A stretch of DNA of 64,000 nt from Atlantibacter hermannii (GTDB lineage Bacteria; Pseudomonadota; Gammaproteobacteria; Enterobacterales; Enterobacteriaceae): contig NZ_JAAATR010000105.1 in the NCBI RefSeq assembly GCF_009907385.1, forward strand, positions 1 to 64,000. The letters are read 5' to 3'. The notes beneath the pieces are model-generated. The model did no database searches. It saw only the letters and a list, made by a program, of their open reading frames with translations, and was not told the DNA's origin. A program made the position numbers and the translations under genes. Numbering within the stretch: the stretch's first letter is position 1; every line of letters starts with the position of its first letter. Positions 1 through 8,650 of this stretch are shown here, one piece after another.

Positions 1-78
1 GCCCGGGCGAACGGAACCATTCCACTGAACAGAACAATTCCACTGAACGGAACCCTTCCATCACCCCCCACCTTATAA
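1..78 (+). CDS. C-terminal tail of a gene cut by the window edge (possibly periplasmic trehalase)
   Basis: Frame 1 is open from the window edge to a TAA at 76-78. It gives about 25 residues rich in Pro, Thr, Leu and Asn, built from a six-residue repeat. In K-12 the neighbour of ymgE on this side is treA, whose product ends in a low-complexity Pro/Thr tail and which would run in this direction, so a TreA tail is a reasonable guess from synteny. A terminator follows at once. Too little is visible to confirm the identity. Confidence 0.35.
   Translation, partial: ARANGTIPLNRTIPLNGTLPSPPTL
12..60. repeat. 18-bp tandem repeat, about 2.7 copies
   Basis: Copies begin at 12, 30 and 48 (the last partial) and differ at only a few bases; the core is attccactgaa. 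The period is a multiple of three and lies in the open frame ending at 78, so it would add six-residue repeats to the tail of the encoded protein. Confidence 0.75.
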
Positions 79-84
79 CCAAAA

Positions 85-114
85 AAAACGGCCCAAAAGG
101 CCGTTTTCTCTTTA
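85..114. terminator. Bidirectional intrinsic terminator upstream-gene/ymgE
   Basis: The stem AAAACGGCC / GGCCGTTTT has an A tract on its left and a T-rich stretch on its right, so it can work in both directions. It lies between the plus-strand tail ending at 78 and the minus-strand ymgE. Confidence 0.75.
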
Positions 115-157
115 CTCTGAAGTCTAAGGACTAAAACCTTAAACCTGCCCCCTGAAG

Positions 158-412
158 TTAATCCCTCCGCAACATGCGGAAAATCAACAACACTACGATG
201 GCACCCACCACCGCGACCAGGAAACTCTGTAAGTTAAAGCCCGTAACATCTCCGCCGATGCCGAAGAATGTCGCCAGCCAACCACCCACAACCGCACCCA
301 CAATCCCGAGAACACAGGTGAGGATAAATCCGCCCCCGTCTCTGCCCGGCATAATGAACTTGGCAATCACACCTGCTATCAATCCAAAAATAATCCAGGA
401 CAAAATACCCAT
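158..412 (-). CDS. ymgE: GlsB/YeaQ/YmgE family small membrane protein
   Basis: This 84-aa protein is almost entirely hydrophobic, with three predicted membrane segments (about 3-20, 28-50 and 60-80). It shows the family pattern of a short charged loop (MPGRDGGG, residues 21-28) after the first helix and Gly-rich later helices, and ends in the basic tail RMLRRD. The family is known as transglycosylase-associated stress proteins of the inner membrane; no enzymatic activity is established. The ymgE-ycgR-emtA order is the K-12 order, which supports ymgE rather than the paralogue yeaQ. Confidence 0.88.
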   Translation of the reverse strand: MGILSWIIFGLIAGVIAKFIMPGRDGGGFILTCVLGIVGAVVGGWLATFFGIGGDVTGFNLQSFLVAVVGAIVVLLIFRMLRRD

Positions 413-567
413 CGTGTGGCTCCTTATTCTTCGCTGAAAACATGACCCGCCACTGGCGGGGTACTCTTATTAGTGAAAGACAGTTCAAGTATAGGCAACT
501 TTTGGAAAAAGGTGAGGAAGGTCACACGCTTAATCGTCTTTTTGCCGATTCCCCCCTGGAATTTGTA

Positions 568-595
568 TTAAGTTTTTTTGCCGCGTTGCCGATAT
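568..595 (+). promoter_or_regulatory. Sigma-28 (FliA) type promoter of ycgR
   Basis: TTAAGTTT at 568-575 and GCCGATAT at 588-595 resemble the flagellar sigma consensus TAAAGTTT-N11-GCCGATAA. The spacing is 11-12, depending on which T starts the -35. ycgR is a known class-3 flagellar gene, so such a promoter is expected here. Confidence 0.65.
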
Positions 596-632
596 TCTTG
601 CCATCACTTTGTACAGAGCAGGGATCGGGGAC

Positions 633-1364
633 GTGAGTACCTATAATGAGCAGTTTCTGAAACATCATCCGCTGGCCGTGTTGGGCGTTTTACGGGATTT
701 GCATAAGAATCGCGTGCCGATCCGTATCTCCTGGGGCAACCAGCAGTTGATCAGCCGCATTCTCGATGTGGATGCCAGCCAGCTGGTGATGGACTTCGGC
801 AGTCAGAGCCATGAAAACAAATCGGTGCAGGAAGCGAGTGATATCCAGATTTCCGCCGAGACCCAGGGCGCGAAGATTGAGTTCAATTTACCGCAACTGA
901 AAGCGGGCGATTATCAGCGTCTTCCGGCCTTCGTCACCCAACTTCCGCCCTCCCTGTGGTTTGTGCAGCGTCGCGAGTATTTCCGCATCCCCGCCCCGCT
1001 TTCGCCGATTTTTTACTGCGAAGCCACGCTGACCAGCGGTAGCGCCTTTCGCTTTCGACTGGCGGATTTATCCCTCGGCGGCATGGGCGCGCTGGTTGAC
1101 GGCCCGGTTCCCGAAGGGCTTCAGGAAGGGCAGCTGTTTTCCCAGGTGAAAATTGAACTGGGCGAATGGGGAACGTTTCACTTCGATATGCAGCTGATCA
1201 CCATTTCCGAACGCCTGACGGTGAGCAGTAAAAACGAGACGATTGTGACGCCCCGCCTGAGTTTCCGTTTTCTTAACATCAACCCGGCGGCGGAGCGGGA
1301 ACTGCAACGGATTATCTTCGCGCTGGAGCGCATCGCGCGCGAAAAGGCAAATAAAGTCCGCTGA
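633..1364 (+). CDS. ycgR: YcgR, c-di-GMP-binding flagellar brake
   Basis: The product is a cytoplasmic PilZ protein that binds cyclic di-GMP and slows the flagellar motor by contacting the rotor/stator interface. At 243 aa it matches the family. An N-terminal YcgR-N domain covers about 1-110. The PilZ domain that follows carries both ligand motifs: an Arg cluster RREYFR near residue 121 and DLSLGGMG near residue 150. I chose the GTG at 633 because gggatcgggg lies just upstream and the protein then starts STYNEQFLK, as in E. coli; an upstream TTG at 609 has no such support. A sigma-28-like promoter precedes it. The stop directly abuts the stop of convergent emtA. Confidence 0.95.
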   Translation: MSTYNEQFLKHHPLAVLGVLRDLHKNRVPIRISWGNQQLISRILDVDASQLVMDFGSQSHENKSVQEASDIQISAETQGAKIEFNLPQLKAGDYQRLPAFVTQLPPSLWFVQRREYFRIPAPLSPIFYCEATLTSGSAFRFRLADLSLGGMGALVDGPVPEGLQEGQLFSQVKIELGEWGTFHFDMQLITISERLTVSSKNETIVTPRLSFRFLNINPAAERELQRIIFALERIAREKANKVR

Positions 1365-1976
1365 TCACATCGCGTTCATGGCCTGCTGCATTTTCCAGAT
1401 ATAGCGGGGGGCCTGCGGCGACGGATGGTTTTTTTGCACATGCTCGACAAATTCATCCGGACTAAGATCGTTAATCTTATCAATCGCCTTGCGGCGATCC
1501 GACGAGAAGGTGCGCAGCAGCGCGCCTGCGCCGTTGGCATACGACACCATCAGCGCGTATTGCATGGTCGTAGGATCCTGAATGCCCTTGAGTGCGCCGT
1601 GTTCGAGAATGCTCAGGTACGCCGTTCCCATGGAGATATTACGCTCGGGGTTTTTCAATTCACTGGCGGACGGCTGCCCGCTCCAGCCCATGTGGCGATA
1701 GACATCGCGCCCGGACGTGGAAGCTTTGAGCTGCATCAGCCCGATGGCGTTGGATTTACTGACCGCGTTGGGATTGCCGCCGGATTCAATGGCAATGATG
1801 GCGGTGATCAGACGCGGGCTCACGCCCCAGGCCGCACCGGCCTTTTCGCTGATGGGATACCACTGCATGGCGCGTTTGACGGGAACCTCGGGGTTCCACG
1901 GTGGATTTTTATAGTCGGGAGTAGAGGAACATCCTGCCAGAAACAGGACCAGTACAATCAGCCATTTAAAATTCAC
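1365..1976 (-). CDS. emtA: Membrane-bound endo-type lytic murein transglycosylase EmtA (MltE)
   Basis: This outer-membrane lipoprotein cleaves glycan strands internally to give 1,6-anhydro-muropeptides. It has 203 aa, as in E. coli. The lipobox LAGC ends at Cys16. The SLT domain carries the catalytic Glu64 in [11 protein letters not shown], then the family motifs [10 protein letters not shown] and a C-terminal Tyr/Asn segment ([11 protein letters not shown]). It converges tail-to-tail on ycgR with no gap between the stop codons and diverges from ldcA, so murein cleavage and recycling genes sit side by side. Confidence 0.96.
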   Translation of the reverse strand: MNFKWLIVLVLFLAGCSSTPDYKNPPWNPEVPVKRAMQWYPISEKAGAAWGVSPRLITAIIAIESGGNPNAVSKSNAIGLMQLKASTSGRDVYRHMGWSGQPSASELKNPERNISMGTAYLSILEHGALKGIQDPTTMQYALMVSYANGAGALLRTFSSDRRKAIDKINDLSPDEFVEHVQKNHPSPQAPRYIWKMQQAMNAM

Positions 1977-2115
1977 GCAAACTATCCTTTTTGTTGTGCC
2001 AAACCGGCATCAAAACCCCGCCGGGAGGGTGCTTCACCCACCATTCGACGGATGACAACCCTCAATGTTAGCGGCATGATAACCATTCTATGTAATAAAT
2101 CAGCAAGGAAATGCC

Positions 2116-3051
2116 ATGTCCCGCATCCATCTTATCGCTCCCTCCGGTTATTGCGTTGCACAGGAAGCCGCGCAGCGCGGCGTGCAACGGCTTACCGAAG
2201 CGGGCCATCAGGTAACCAACCAGGCGGTAATTTCCCGGCGTTTTCAACGGTTTGCCGGGGATGACGCGGCACGCCTTTACGATATTAATCAACTGGCGAC
2301 ATTAACGAATTCCGATATCGTGCTGGCGGTGCGCGGCGGTTACGGTGTCACGCGCTTGCTGGAAAATATAGACTATTCCGCAATCGCCGCGCGTCAGCGC
2401 CGCAACCCGCTGGTTATTTGCGGGCACAGCGATTTTTCCGCCATGCAGCTACAGCTGCTGGCCACCGAAAATGTCATCACCTTCAGCGGGCCAATGCTGG
2501 CGGGCAATTTTGGCGCGCCGGAAATGAACGCGTTTACGTGGCACCACTTCTGGCAGGCCATAGCCTCACCGGAATTTACCCTGGAGTGGCAAACCAGCGC
2601 GCCAGACTGTCAGGCTCGCGGCACAATCTGGGGCGGCAACCTGGCAATGCTGTGCTCGCTGCTGGGCACCCCGTGGATGCCGGATATTGAAGGCGGCATT
2701 CTGGTCGTCGAAGACATTAACGAACACCCGTACCGCATTGAGCGGATGCTGATGCAACTGCACCAGGCAGGGATCCTCAACCAGCAGCGCGCGCTGGTGC
2801 TCGGCAGTTTCAGCGCCAGCAAACCCAACGATTACGATAACGGCTACGATCTAGATGTTATGGTCGAGACCCTGCGCCAGCGTCTGGCGATCCCGGTGAT
2901 TACCGGCCTGGATTTCGGCCATGAGCAGCGCACCGTGACGCTGCCGCTGGGGGCGACGGGTAACCTTATTTGTGACGCCAGTCAGGTAACGCTCACCGTC
3001 AAAGGTCATCCCGTGGTGAATAATTCCGGAAATAATCATTCGCATCGTTAA
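2116..3051 (+). CDS. ldcA: Murein tetrapeptide (L,D-) carboxypeptidase LdcA
   Basis: This cytoplasmic serine peptidase removes the terminal D-Ala from recycled murein tetrapeptides. The family triad is visible: Ser105 in ICGHSDFSAM, Glu199 in ILVVEDINEHP and His269 in LDFGHEQ. Its 311 aa are slightly longer than the 304 of E. coli because of a divergent, Asn/His-rich C-terminal tail. The ATG at 2116 follows an AAGGAAAT ribosome site. The next gene, cvrA, lies about 95 bp downstream on the same strand, with a GC-rich hairpin (3098-3114) between them. Confidence 0.96.
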   Translation: MSRIHLIAPSGYCVAQEAAQRGVQRLTEAGHQVTNQAVISRRFQRFAGDDAARLYDINQLATLTNSDIVLAVRGGYGVTRLLENIDYSAIAARQRRNPLVICGHSDFSAMQLQLLATENVITFSGPMLAGNFGAPEMNAFTWHHFWQAIASPEFTLEWQTSAPDCQARGTIWGGNLAMLCSLLGTPWMPDIEGGILVVEDINEHPYRIERMLMQLHQAGILNQQRALVLGSFSASKPNDYDNGYDLDVMVETLRQRLAIPVITGLDFGHEQRTVTLPLGATGNLICDASQVTLTVKGHPVVNNSGNNHSHR

Positions 3052-3147
3052 TTAGTCCCTCATTCACGGCCTAATTGTGGTATACCAAAATAGACCCGGC
3101 GGCGTGACGCCGCCCTGATAACAGCATGATGAAGGAGAACGATAACG

Positions 3148-4878
3148 TTGGACGGCGGGGCGATTTTTAGTCTGTTTATTCTGGGTTCGGTGCTGGTTAC
3201 CTGTAGCATTTTATTAAGTTCGTTTTCTTCCCGTCTCGGTATCCCAATTCTGGTTATCTTTCTGGCCATCGGCATGCTGGCGGGGATCGACGGCGTCGGC
3301 GGCATTCCTTTTGATAACTACCCTCTCGCCTATTTGATCAGTAACCTGGCGCTGGCGGTGATCCTGCTGGATGGCGGGATGCGCACCCAGGCGAGTTCGT
3401 TTCGCGTGGCGTTGGGTCCGGCGCTGTCGCTGGCGACCGTGGGGGTGTTGATCACCTCGGGGTTGACCGGCATGGCGGCGGCGTGGCTGTTCGGCCTGCC
3501 GATTATGGAAGGCCTGCTGATTGGCGCGATTGTCGGCTCGACGGATGCGGCGGCGGTGTTTTCCCTGCTCGGCGGCAAGGGGCTGAACGAGCGTGTGGGC
3601 GCGACGCTGGAAATTGAATCCGGCAGCAACGACCCGATGGCGGTGTTCCTGACCATCACCCTGATTGAAATGATCCAGCACCACACCAGCACGCTGAGCT
3701 GGATGTTCGCCTGGGAAATCGTCCAGCAGTTCGGGCTCGGCATTATCATCGGTCTCGGCGGCGGCTTCCTGCTGTTGCAAATGATCAACCGTATTTCCAT
3801 GCCCCAGGGGCTGTATCCGCTGCTGGCGCTCAGCGGCGGCATCATGATCTTCGCCATTACTACCGCGATAGACGGCAGCGGCATTCTGGCGGTGTACCTG
3901 TGCGGGTTCCTGCTGGGCAACCGCCCAATCCGCAACCGCTACGCCATCCTGCAAAACTTTGACGGCCTGGCCTGGCTGGCGCAAATCGGCATGTTCCTGG
4001 TGCTGGGCCTGCTGGTCAACCCGTCGGATTTGCTGGCTATCGCTATTCCGGCGCTGCTGCTGTCGCTGTGGATGATCCTGTTCGCCCGTCCGCTATCGGT
4101 GTTCCTGGGCCTGCTGCCGTTCCGCGGCTTTAATCTGCGCGAGCGGATCTTTATTAGCTGGGTGGGGCTACGCGGGGCGGTGCCGATTATTCTCGCCGTG
4201 TTCCCGATGATGGCGGGCCTTGAGAACTCGCGGCTGTTCTTTAACGTGGCGTTCTTTGTGGTGCTGGTGTCGCTGTTGTTGCAGGGCACGTCCCTGAGCT
4301 GGGCGGCCAAAAAAGCCAAAGTGGTGGTGCCGCCGGTGGGCGTGCCGATTTCCCGCGTCGGGCTGGATATCCATCCGGAAAACCCGTGGGAGCAGTTTGT
4401 GTATCAGCTCAGCGAAGAGAAATGGTGCGTGGGCGCGGCGCTGCGTGATTTGCATATGCCGAAAGAGACCCGCATCGCGGCGCTGTTTCGCAATAATCAG
4501 TTGCTGCACCCCAATGGCAGTACCCGGCTTCAGGAAGGAGATATTCTGTGCGTGATTGGCCGTGAACGCGATTTACCGGCGCTTGGTAAGCTGTTCAGCC
4601 AGTCGCCGCCGGTGGAACTGGATCAGCGCTTCTTCGGCGACTTTATCCTTGAAGCCAGCGCTAAATTCGCCGATGTGGCCTTTATTTATGGTCTGGAAGC
4701 CAACGACGCCGATGATGCCCAGCAAACCATCGGCGAAATGATGCTGGCGCAACTGGGTGCTGCGCCCGTGGTGGGCGATCAGATTGAGTTTGCCGGGATG
4801 ACCTGGACCGTGGCCGAGAAAGAGGATAACCAGATCCGCAAGGTGGGCCTGCGGGTACCGGAACCGGAGGCGGAATAA
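3148..4878 (+). CDS. cvrA: K+/H+ antiporter NhaP2 (CvrA)
   Basis: This inner-membrane cation/proton antiporter protects against excess K+ and low osmolarity. The 576-aa protein has a CPA1-type exchanger domain of 12-13 membrane segments (about 5-390) with the conserved stretch [10 protein letters not shown] soluble TrkA-C/RCK-C domain (about 405-490) and a C-terminal CorC/HlyC-type domain (about 495-570) follow. The start is a TTG at 3148 with GAAGGAGAA just upstream, giving MDGG..., collinear with the E. coli protein; no ATG fits as well. Confidence 0.95.
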   Translation: MDGGAIFSLFILGSVLVTCSILLSSFSSRLGIPILVIFLAIGMLAGIDGVGGIPFDNYPLAYLISNLALAVILLDGGMRTQASSFRVALGPALSLATVGVLITSGLTGMAAAWLFGLPIMEGLLIGAIVGSTDAAAVFSLLGGKGLNERVGATLEIESGSNDPMAVFLTITLIEMIQHHTSTLSWMFAWEIVQQFGLGIIIGLGGGFLLLQMINRISMPQGLYPLLALSGGIMIFAITTAIDGSGILAVYLCGFLLGNRPIRNRYAILQNFDGLAWLAQIGMFLVLGLLVNPSDLLAIAIPALLLSLWMILFARPLSVFLGLLPFRGFNLRERIFISWVGLRGAVPIILAVFPMMAGLENSRLFFNVAFFVVLVSLLLQGTSLSWAAKKAKVVVPPVGVPISRVGLDIHPENPWEQFVYQLSEEKWCVGAALRDLHMPKETRIAALFRNNQLLHPNGSTRLQEGDILCVIGRERDLPALGKLFSQSPPVELDQRFFGDFILEASAKFADVAFIYGLEANDADDAQQTIGEMMLAQLGAAPVVGDQIEFAGMTWTVAEKEDNQIRKVGLRVPEPEAE

Positions 4879-5004
4879 GCGAGGATGTACAGAGTAAACA
4901 GATAACAGAATATTACCCCGGGGTGATTTCTGATTATAAAAGGATGACTTGCAGACACAAAGCGGGTTCATCATGCTTTATTCTTTAATTTACAAGGATG
5001 ATTC

Positions 5005-5856
5005 ATGATGATCCGCGCAATAAAATCGGCATTTCCGGCACGAGCAATCAAAATAGCCAAACCTGAGCGAAGCGCAATAGGTTTGTCTGTAATCCTCACT
5101 TTTCTCTTTATATTAATTAGCATGAGTTTATTTTGGTTAGGTAATTCCACAAAAGCGGATATTGTCTATGACCAGGAAATAGCTAAAGATGCCGAACCCT
5201 TCGAGCCCTTTTCACCGCGGGGAAACGCCGCTCATTATCAAAGCGATGACGCCATTCAGGGTAAATGCAATACCAGAGTCATCCTTACTCACTGTAAAAT
5301 TACCATCAAGGACACGCATTTAAATGTACGTGGCAATACCCGTACCTATGATATCGCATTTATAGACTTTAGTTTTGGCAACTATTCCGTCACGCCCGTT
5401 CGCTCAGCCTCCAAACCAGACATGATTAGCGTCGATCTGGCTATCAATCATATCACTGACAGAATCATTCTTATGTGGTTGACCTACTTAGTCGGCATCA
5501 TCTTTATTGCATTAGGGCCTTTTCTTATTTTCTCAAATATTAAACTTCGCAACAATATTAAGCGGCTTTCACAGCAGGTGAGCCAGCCTGTTATTGTAGA
5601 GATCCTTTCTCGTCACGTTGCGTATGGAAATAAGACCATCACTTATCGCATCCCCGGGAGTAAGAAAAAGTTCAAATCTATATTTGTTAAAGGTGAACCC
5701 TTAATGTTAGATAATCAGCACGCGTTAGCCATAACAGCAGAGGGGTTAGCGTTTGTCTGGATCATAGATGAGCATTTAAAACGGCTCGATCTCAGCGAGG
5801 CGGAACGTCAAAATATTTTGCAGGCATGTCAAAAAACACAACCCGTTAATGCTTAA
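5005..5856 (+). CDS. Unrecognised two-TM membrane protein
   Basis: I do not recognise this 283-aa protein. A basic N-terminus (1-22) is followed by a membrane helix (about 25-46), a periplasmic-size domain (47-152) with only two cysteines (88 and 97, a possible disulfide), a second helix (about 153-178) and a C-terminal cytoplasmic domain (179-283) with a basic IPGSKKKFKS patch. The ATG at 5005 has AAGGA seven bases upstream; a second ATG follows directly. It is visibly more AT-rich than its neighbours and stands alone between cvrA and dadX, where K-12 has no gene, so recent acquisition is likely. A hairpin follows it. Confidence 0.8.
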   Translation: MMIRAIKSAFPARAIKIAKPERSAIGLSVILTFLFILISMSLFWLGNSTKADIVYDQEIAKDAEPFEPFSPRGNAAHYQSDDAIQGKCNTRVILTHCKITIKDTHLNVRGNTRTYDIAFIDFSFGNYSVTPVRSASKPDMISVDLAINHITDRIILMWLTYLVGIIFIALGPFLIFSNIKLRNNIKRLSQQVSQPVIVEILSRHVAYGNKTITYRIPGSKKKFKSIFVKGEPLMLDNQHALAITAEGLAFVWIIDEHLKRLDLSEAERQNILQACQKTQPVNA

Positions 5857-5861
5857 AAGCC

Positions 5862-5889
5862 GTAAACCTGACCTTGCTGTCAGGTTTAC
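5862..5889. terminator. Terminator hairpin between the two-TM gene and dadX
   Basis: A perfect 11-bp stem, GTAAACCTGAC / GTCAGGTTTAC with a six-base loop, lies between convergent genes. It is followed by a short mixed T stretch (cgttta), so strength is uncertain. Confidence 0.6.
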
Positions 5890-5944
5890 CGTTTAAAAAG
5901 CTCACATTGATGGCGAGTGAGTATCCAGGCTTAATTTTGCTTCG

Positions 5945-7014
5945 TCATAAGATGGCCACCGGCACGCGCGGCGCAAGCGCGCACATCAGCTCATAACCGA
6001 CGGTCCCCGAGGGCGCGGCGACATCGTCAATTTTAATGTTGTCGCCCCACAGCTCCACCGAACTGCCGATGCCCGCCTGCGGGCACGGGGTTAGGTCCAC
6101 CGTCAGCATATCCATCGACACCCGTCCCACCAGTTGGGTGCGCACGCCATCCACCATGACCGGCGTACCGGTTGGCGCCTGGCGCGGATAGCCGTCGGCG
6201 TAGCCGCAGGCCACCACCCCGATACGCTGTTCGCCGCTGGCCTTGTAAAGACTGCCATAACCCACCGTATCCCCGGCCTTCAGGTTCTGAATGCCGATGA
6301 TTTCACTGTTCAGGGTCATCACCGGTTTAATGCCGGAGGTGGCGACATCGCGCCACTGCCCGCTCGGCGATGCGCCATACAGCACGATCCCCGGGCGCAC
6401 CCAGTCGAAATGGCTTTCCGGGTGCCATAACGTGGCGGCGGAGTTGGCCAGCGAGCGCGGGCTGTCCAGCCCTTCTGCCGCCTGCTCGATGCGCGCCAGC
6501 GGTTCGGCAATGCCCTCCGGGTGTTCGGCGTCGGCGAAATGCGCCATCAGGGTCAACTGGCCGACGTTTTTCAGCTCGCGCAACTGCCGCCATACCGTCT
6601 GCACCCGATCCGGCGTAAAGCCCAGCCGGTTCATCCCGCTGTTGATTTTAAGATACACGTCGATGGGCGCATTCAACCGGGCATTGGCTAACACTTTCAC
6701 CTGCCAGTTACTGTGCAGGCTGGTGGTTAAACGGTAGCGGTCAAACAGCGCCAGCTCATCGGCATGGAAAACCCTTCCAGCATCAGAATCGGACCTTTCC
6801 AGCCGCGCTCACGCAGTAAAATCGCCTCTTCAATATTGAGCATCGCGAAACCGTCTGTGCCGGACAGGCCTGACCAGACGCGGTCAAGACCGTGTCCATA
6901 GGCATTCGCTTTAACCACCGACCACACCCGGGAATGGGGTGCGGCTGAGCGCACCACCTGAAGATTTTGCCGCAATGCTTGCAAGTCGAGACGCGCGACA
7001 ATTGGACGAGCCAT
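5945..7014 (-). pseudogene. dadX: Catabolic alanine racemase DadX, interrupted by a one-base frameshift
   Basis: Intact DadX is a PLP enzyme that interconverts L- and D-alanine and feeds DadA. The start is the ATG at 7012-7014 behind an AGGAG site; the frame carries the PLP lysine (Lys35, [11 protein letters not shown]) and runs to ILMLEGF near 6772. There it shifts: the original frame ends at 6727 after 15 unrelated residues. The rest of the racemase, including the catalytic Tyr region ([10 protein letters not shown]), continues in another frame to a TGA at 5945. One extra base in the A run at 6768-6771 (TTTT on the coding strand) would restore a protein of about 356 aa. Either a true mutation or a homopolymer sequencing error explains it. 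It follows dadA by 13 bp, as in the dadAX operon. Confidence 0.9.
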
Positions 7015-7027
7015 GACAACTCCTGTG

Positions 7028-8326
7028 TTATTGGTGCGCCCCGTGTAAACGATGGGATGACGTGGGGCGGAATCCGGAGGAGTAACGCGCCACGCCAAGA
7101 TCGTCAAAAGGAATCGCCGGGGTGCGCCCGGAAATCAGATCGCTGATCAACTGGCCGGAGCCGCAGGCCATGGTCCAGCCCAGGGTGCCATGCCCGGTGT
7201 TCAGCCATAAATTCTTATACGGGGTACGCCCGACAATCGGCGTGCCGTCCGGCGTCATGGGCCGCAGCCCGGTCCAGAACGTGGCCTGCTCTACGTGCCC
7301 GCCGCGCGGATAGAGATCGCGCACCACCATTTCGAGGGTTTCGCGGCGCGGTTGCAGCAGCGCGGTATTGAAGCCGACAATCTCCGCCATGCCGCCGACC
7401 CGGATACGGGAATCAAAGCGGGTAATGGCGATTTTGTACGTCTCATCGAGAACCGTCGACATCGGCGCCCCGCTCTCTTCGGCGATAGGGATCGTCAGAG
7501 AGTAGCCCTTCAAAGGATAGACCGGAATATCGACAATGCCCCTGAGCATTGCGGTGGAATACGAGCCAAAGGCCATAACGTAGGCGTCGGCTTTGACCAC
7601 TTCCTGGCCGCACTTAACGCCGTAAATCTGGTTGCCTTCATACAACAAGCTGTCTACCGGGGTGTTGTAGCGGAACACCACGCCCGCGTCGGCGGCCATG
7701 CGCGCCAGCCGCTGGGTGAACAGCTGACAATCGCCGGTTTCATCGTTCGGCAGCTGTAAACCGCCGGTCAGCTTGTGCGCCACGTCCGCCAGCGCCGGTT
7801 CCACTTCCGCCAGCCGATGGGATTCCAGCAGTTGATACGGCACGCCCGCCTCTTCCAGCACCGCAATATCCTTTGCCGCGCTTTGATACTGCTGTTCAGT
7901 GCGAAACAGTTGCAGCGTGCCGCCCTGCCGCCCTTCATAGGCGATGCCGGTACTGGCGCGCAGTTCTTTCAGGCAGTCGCGGCTGTATTCCGCCAGACGC
8001 ACCATGCGGCCTTTATTTTCCATGTAGTGGCGGGTATCGCAGTTACGCAACATCTGCCACATCCATTTAAGCTGAAAGCTGGAGCCGTCAAGGCTGATCG
8101 CCAGCGGCGCATGGCGCTGGAACATCCATTTGATCGCTTTCAATGGGACGCCCGGCGCGGCCCAGGGGGCGGCGTAACCCGGCGAGATTTGCCCGGCGTT
8201 GGCCGCGCTGGTTTCCAGCGCCGCATCCGGCTCTCTGTCGATGACGGTGACGTCATGACCCTGCTGACGTAAATACCAGGCGCTGGTCACGCCCACCACG
8301 CCACTTCCCAGCACAACGACTCGCAT
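7028..8326 (-). CDS. dadA: D-amino acid dehydrogenase DadA
   Basis: This FAD flavoprotein at the inner membrane oxidises D-alanine and other D-amino acids to keto acids and passes electrons to quinone. The N-terminal dinucleotide-binding motif [10 protein letters not shown] is followed by the DAO fold. The family stretches [12 protein letters not shown] and [11 protein letters not shown] and the C-terminal [16 protein letters not shown] are present. The ATG at 8324-8326 is preferred over the GTG two codons upstream because GGAG lies five bases before it and the protein then starts MRVVVLG, as in E. coli, giving 432 aa. It leads the dadAX operon and diverges from ycgB. Confidence 0.96.
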   Translation of the reverse strand: MRVVVLGSGVVGVTSAWYLRQQGHDVTVIDREPDAALETSAANAGQISPGYAAPWAAPGVPLKAIKWMFQRHAPLAISLDGSSFQLKWMWQMLRNCDTRHYMENKGRMVRLAEYSRDCLKELRASTGIAYEGRQGGTLQLFRTEQQYQSAAKDIAVLEEAGVPYQLLESHRLAEVEPALADVAHKLTGGLQLPNDETGDCQLFTQRLARMAADAGVVFRYNTPVDSLLYEGNQIYGVKCGQEVVKADAYVMAFGSYSTAMLRGIVDIPVYPLKGYSLTIPIAEESGAPMSTVLDETYKIAITRFDSRIRVGGMAEIVGFNTALLQPRRETLEMVVRDLYPRGGHVEQATFWTGLRPMTPDGTPIVGRTPYKNLWLNTGHGTLGWTMACGSGQLISDLISGRTPAIPFDDLGVARYSSGFRPTSSHRLHGAHQ

Positions 8327-8414
8327 ATCCACTCCGATTTAACCGAAAGAATAATCTTCTGATTACAAATTGATAACTCAGAAGAAAATATTATTCAACA
8401 TAGGCTTTTTTTAT

Positions 8415-8430
8415 GGTGACTAACCTCACA
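8415..8430. promoter_or_regulatory. CRP-like site in the dadA-ycgB interval
   Basis: GGTGA-N6-TCACA differs from the CRP consensus TGTGA-N6-TCACA at one position. The dad operon of enteric bacteria is known to be CRP- and Lrp-controlled, so this is the likeliest CRP site in the 324-bp interval. The rest of the interval (8327-8650) is AT-rich near dadA. It shows a possible sigma-S-like -10 (CTATGCT, 8591-8597) upstream of ycgB but no further gene. Confidence 0.5.
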
Positions 8431-8650
8431 TCTTGCTCAGCCAGCACAGGATGCTGGAAAATAGCATCTCCTGCTCTGGCGTAAAATTCTGCAAGATAAA
8501 ATGCTGATGCCCGGCGGCAAATCCCCTGTTCCGGATCACTAAATCGCGGAGAAAAAAATTTCGTTAAGCCACGGATTTTTCCGCTGTGTTCTATGCTTTG
8601 TAGGTAAGGTTCCCCGTGCAGAGGGTTCCGCCAACAATGAGGGCGCGCTG

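Noticed and set aside
3098-3114. GC-rich hairpin between ldcA and cvrA as a terminator
   Set aside because: No T run follows; it may only be a transcript structure.
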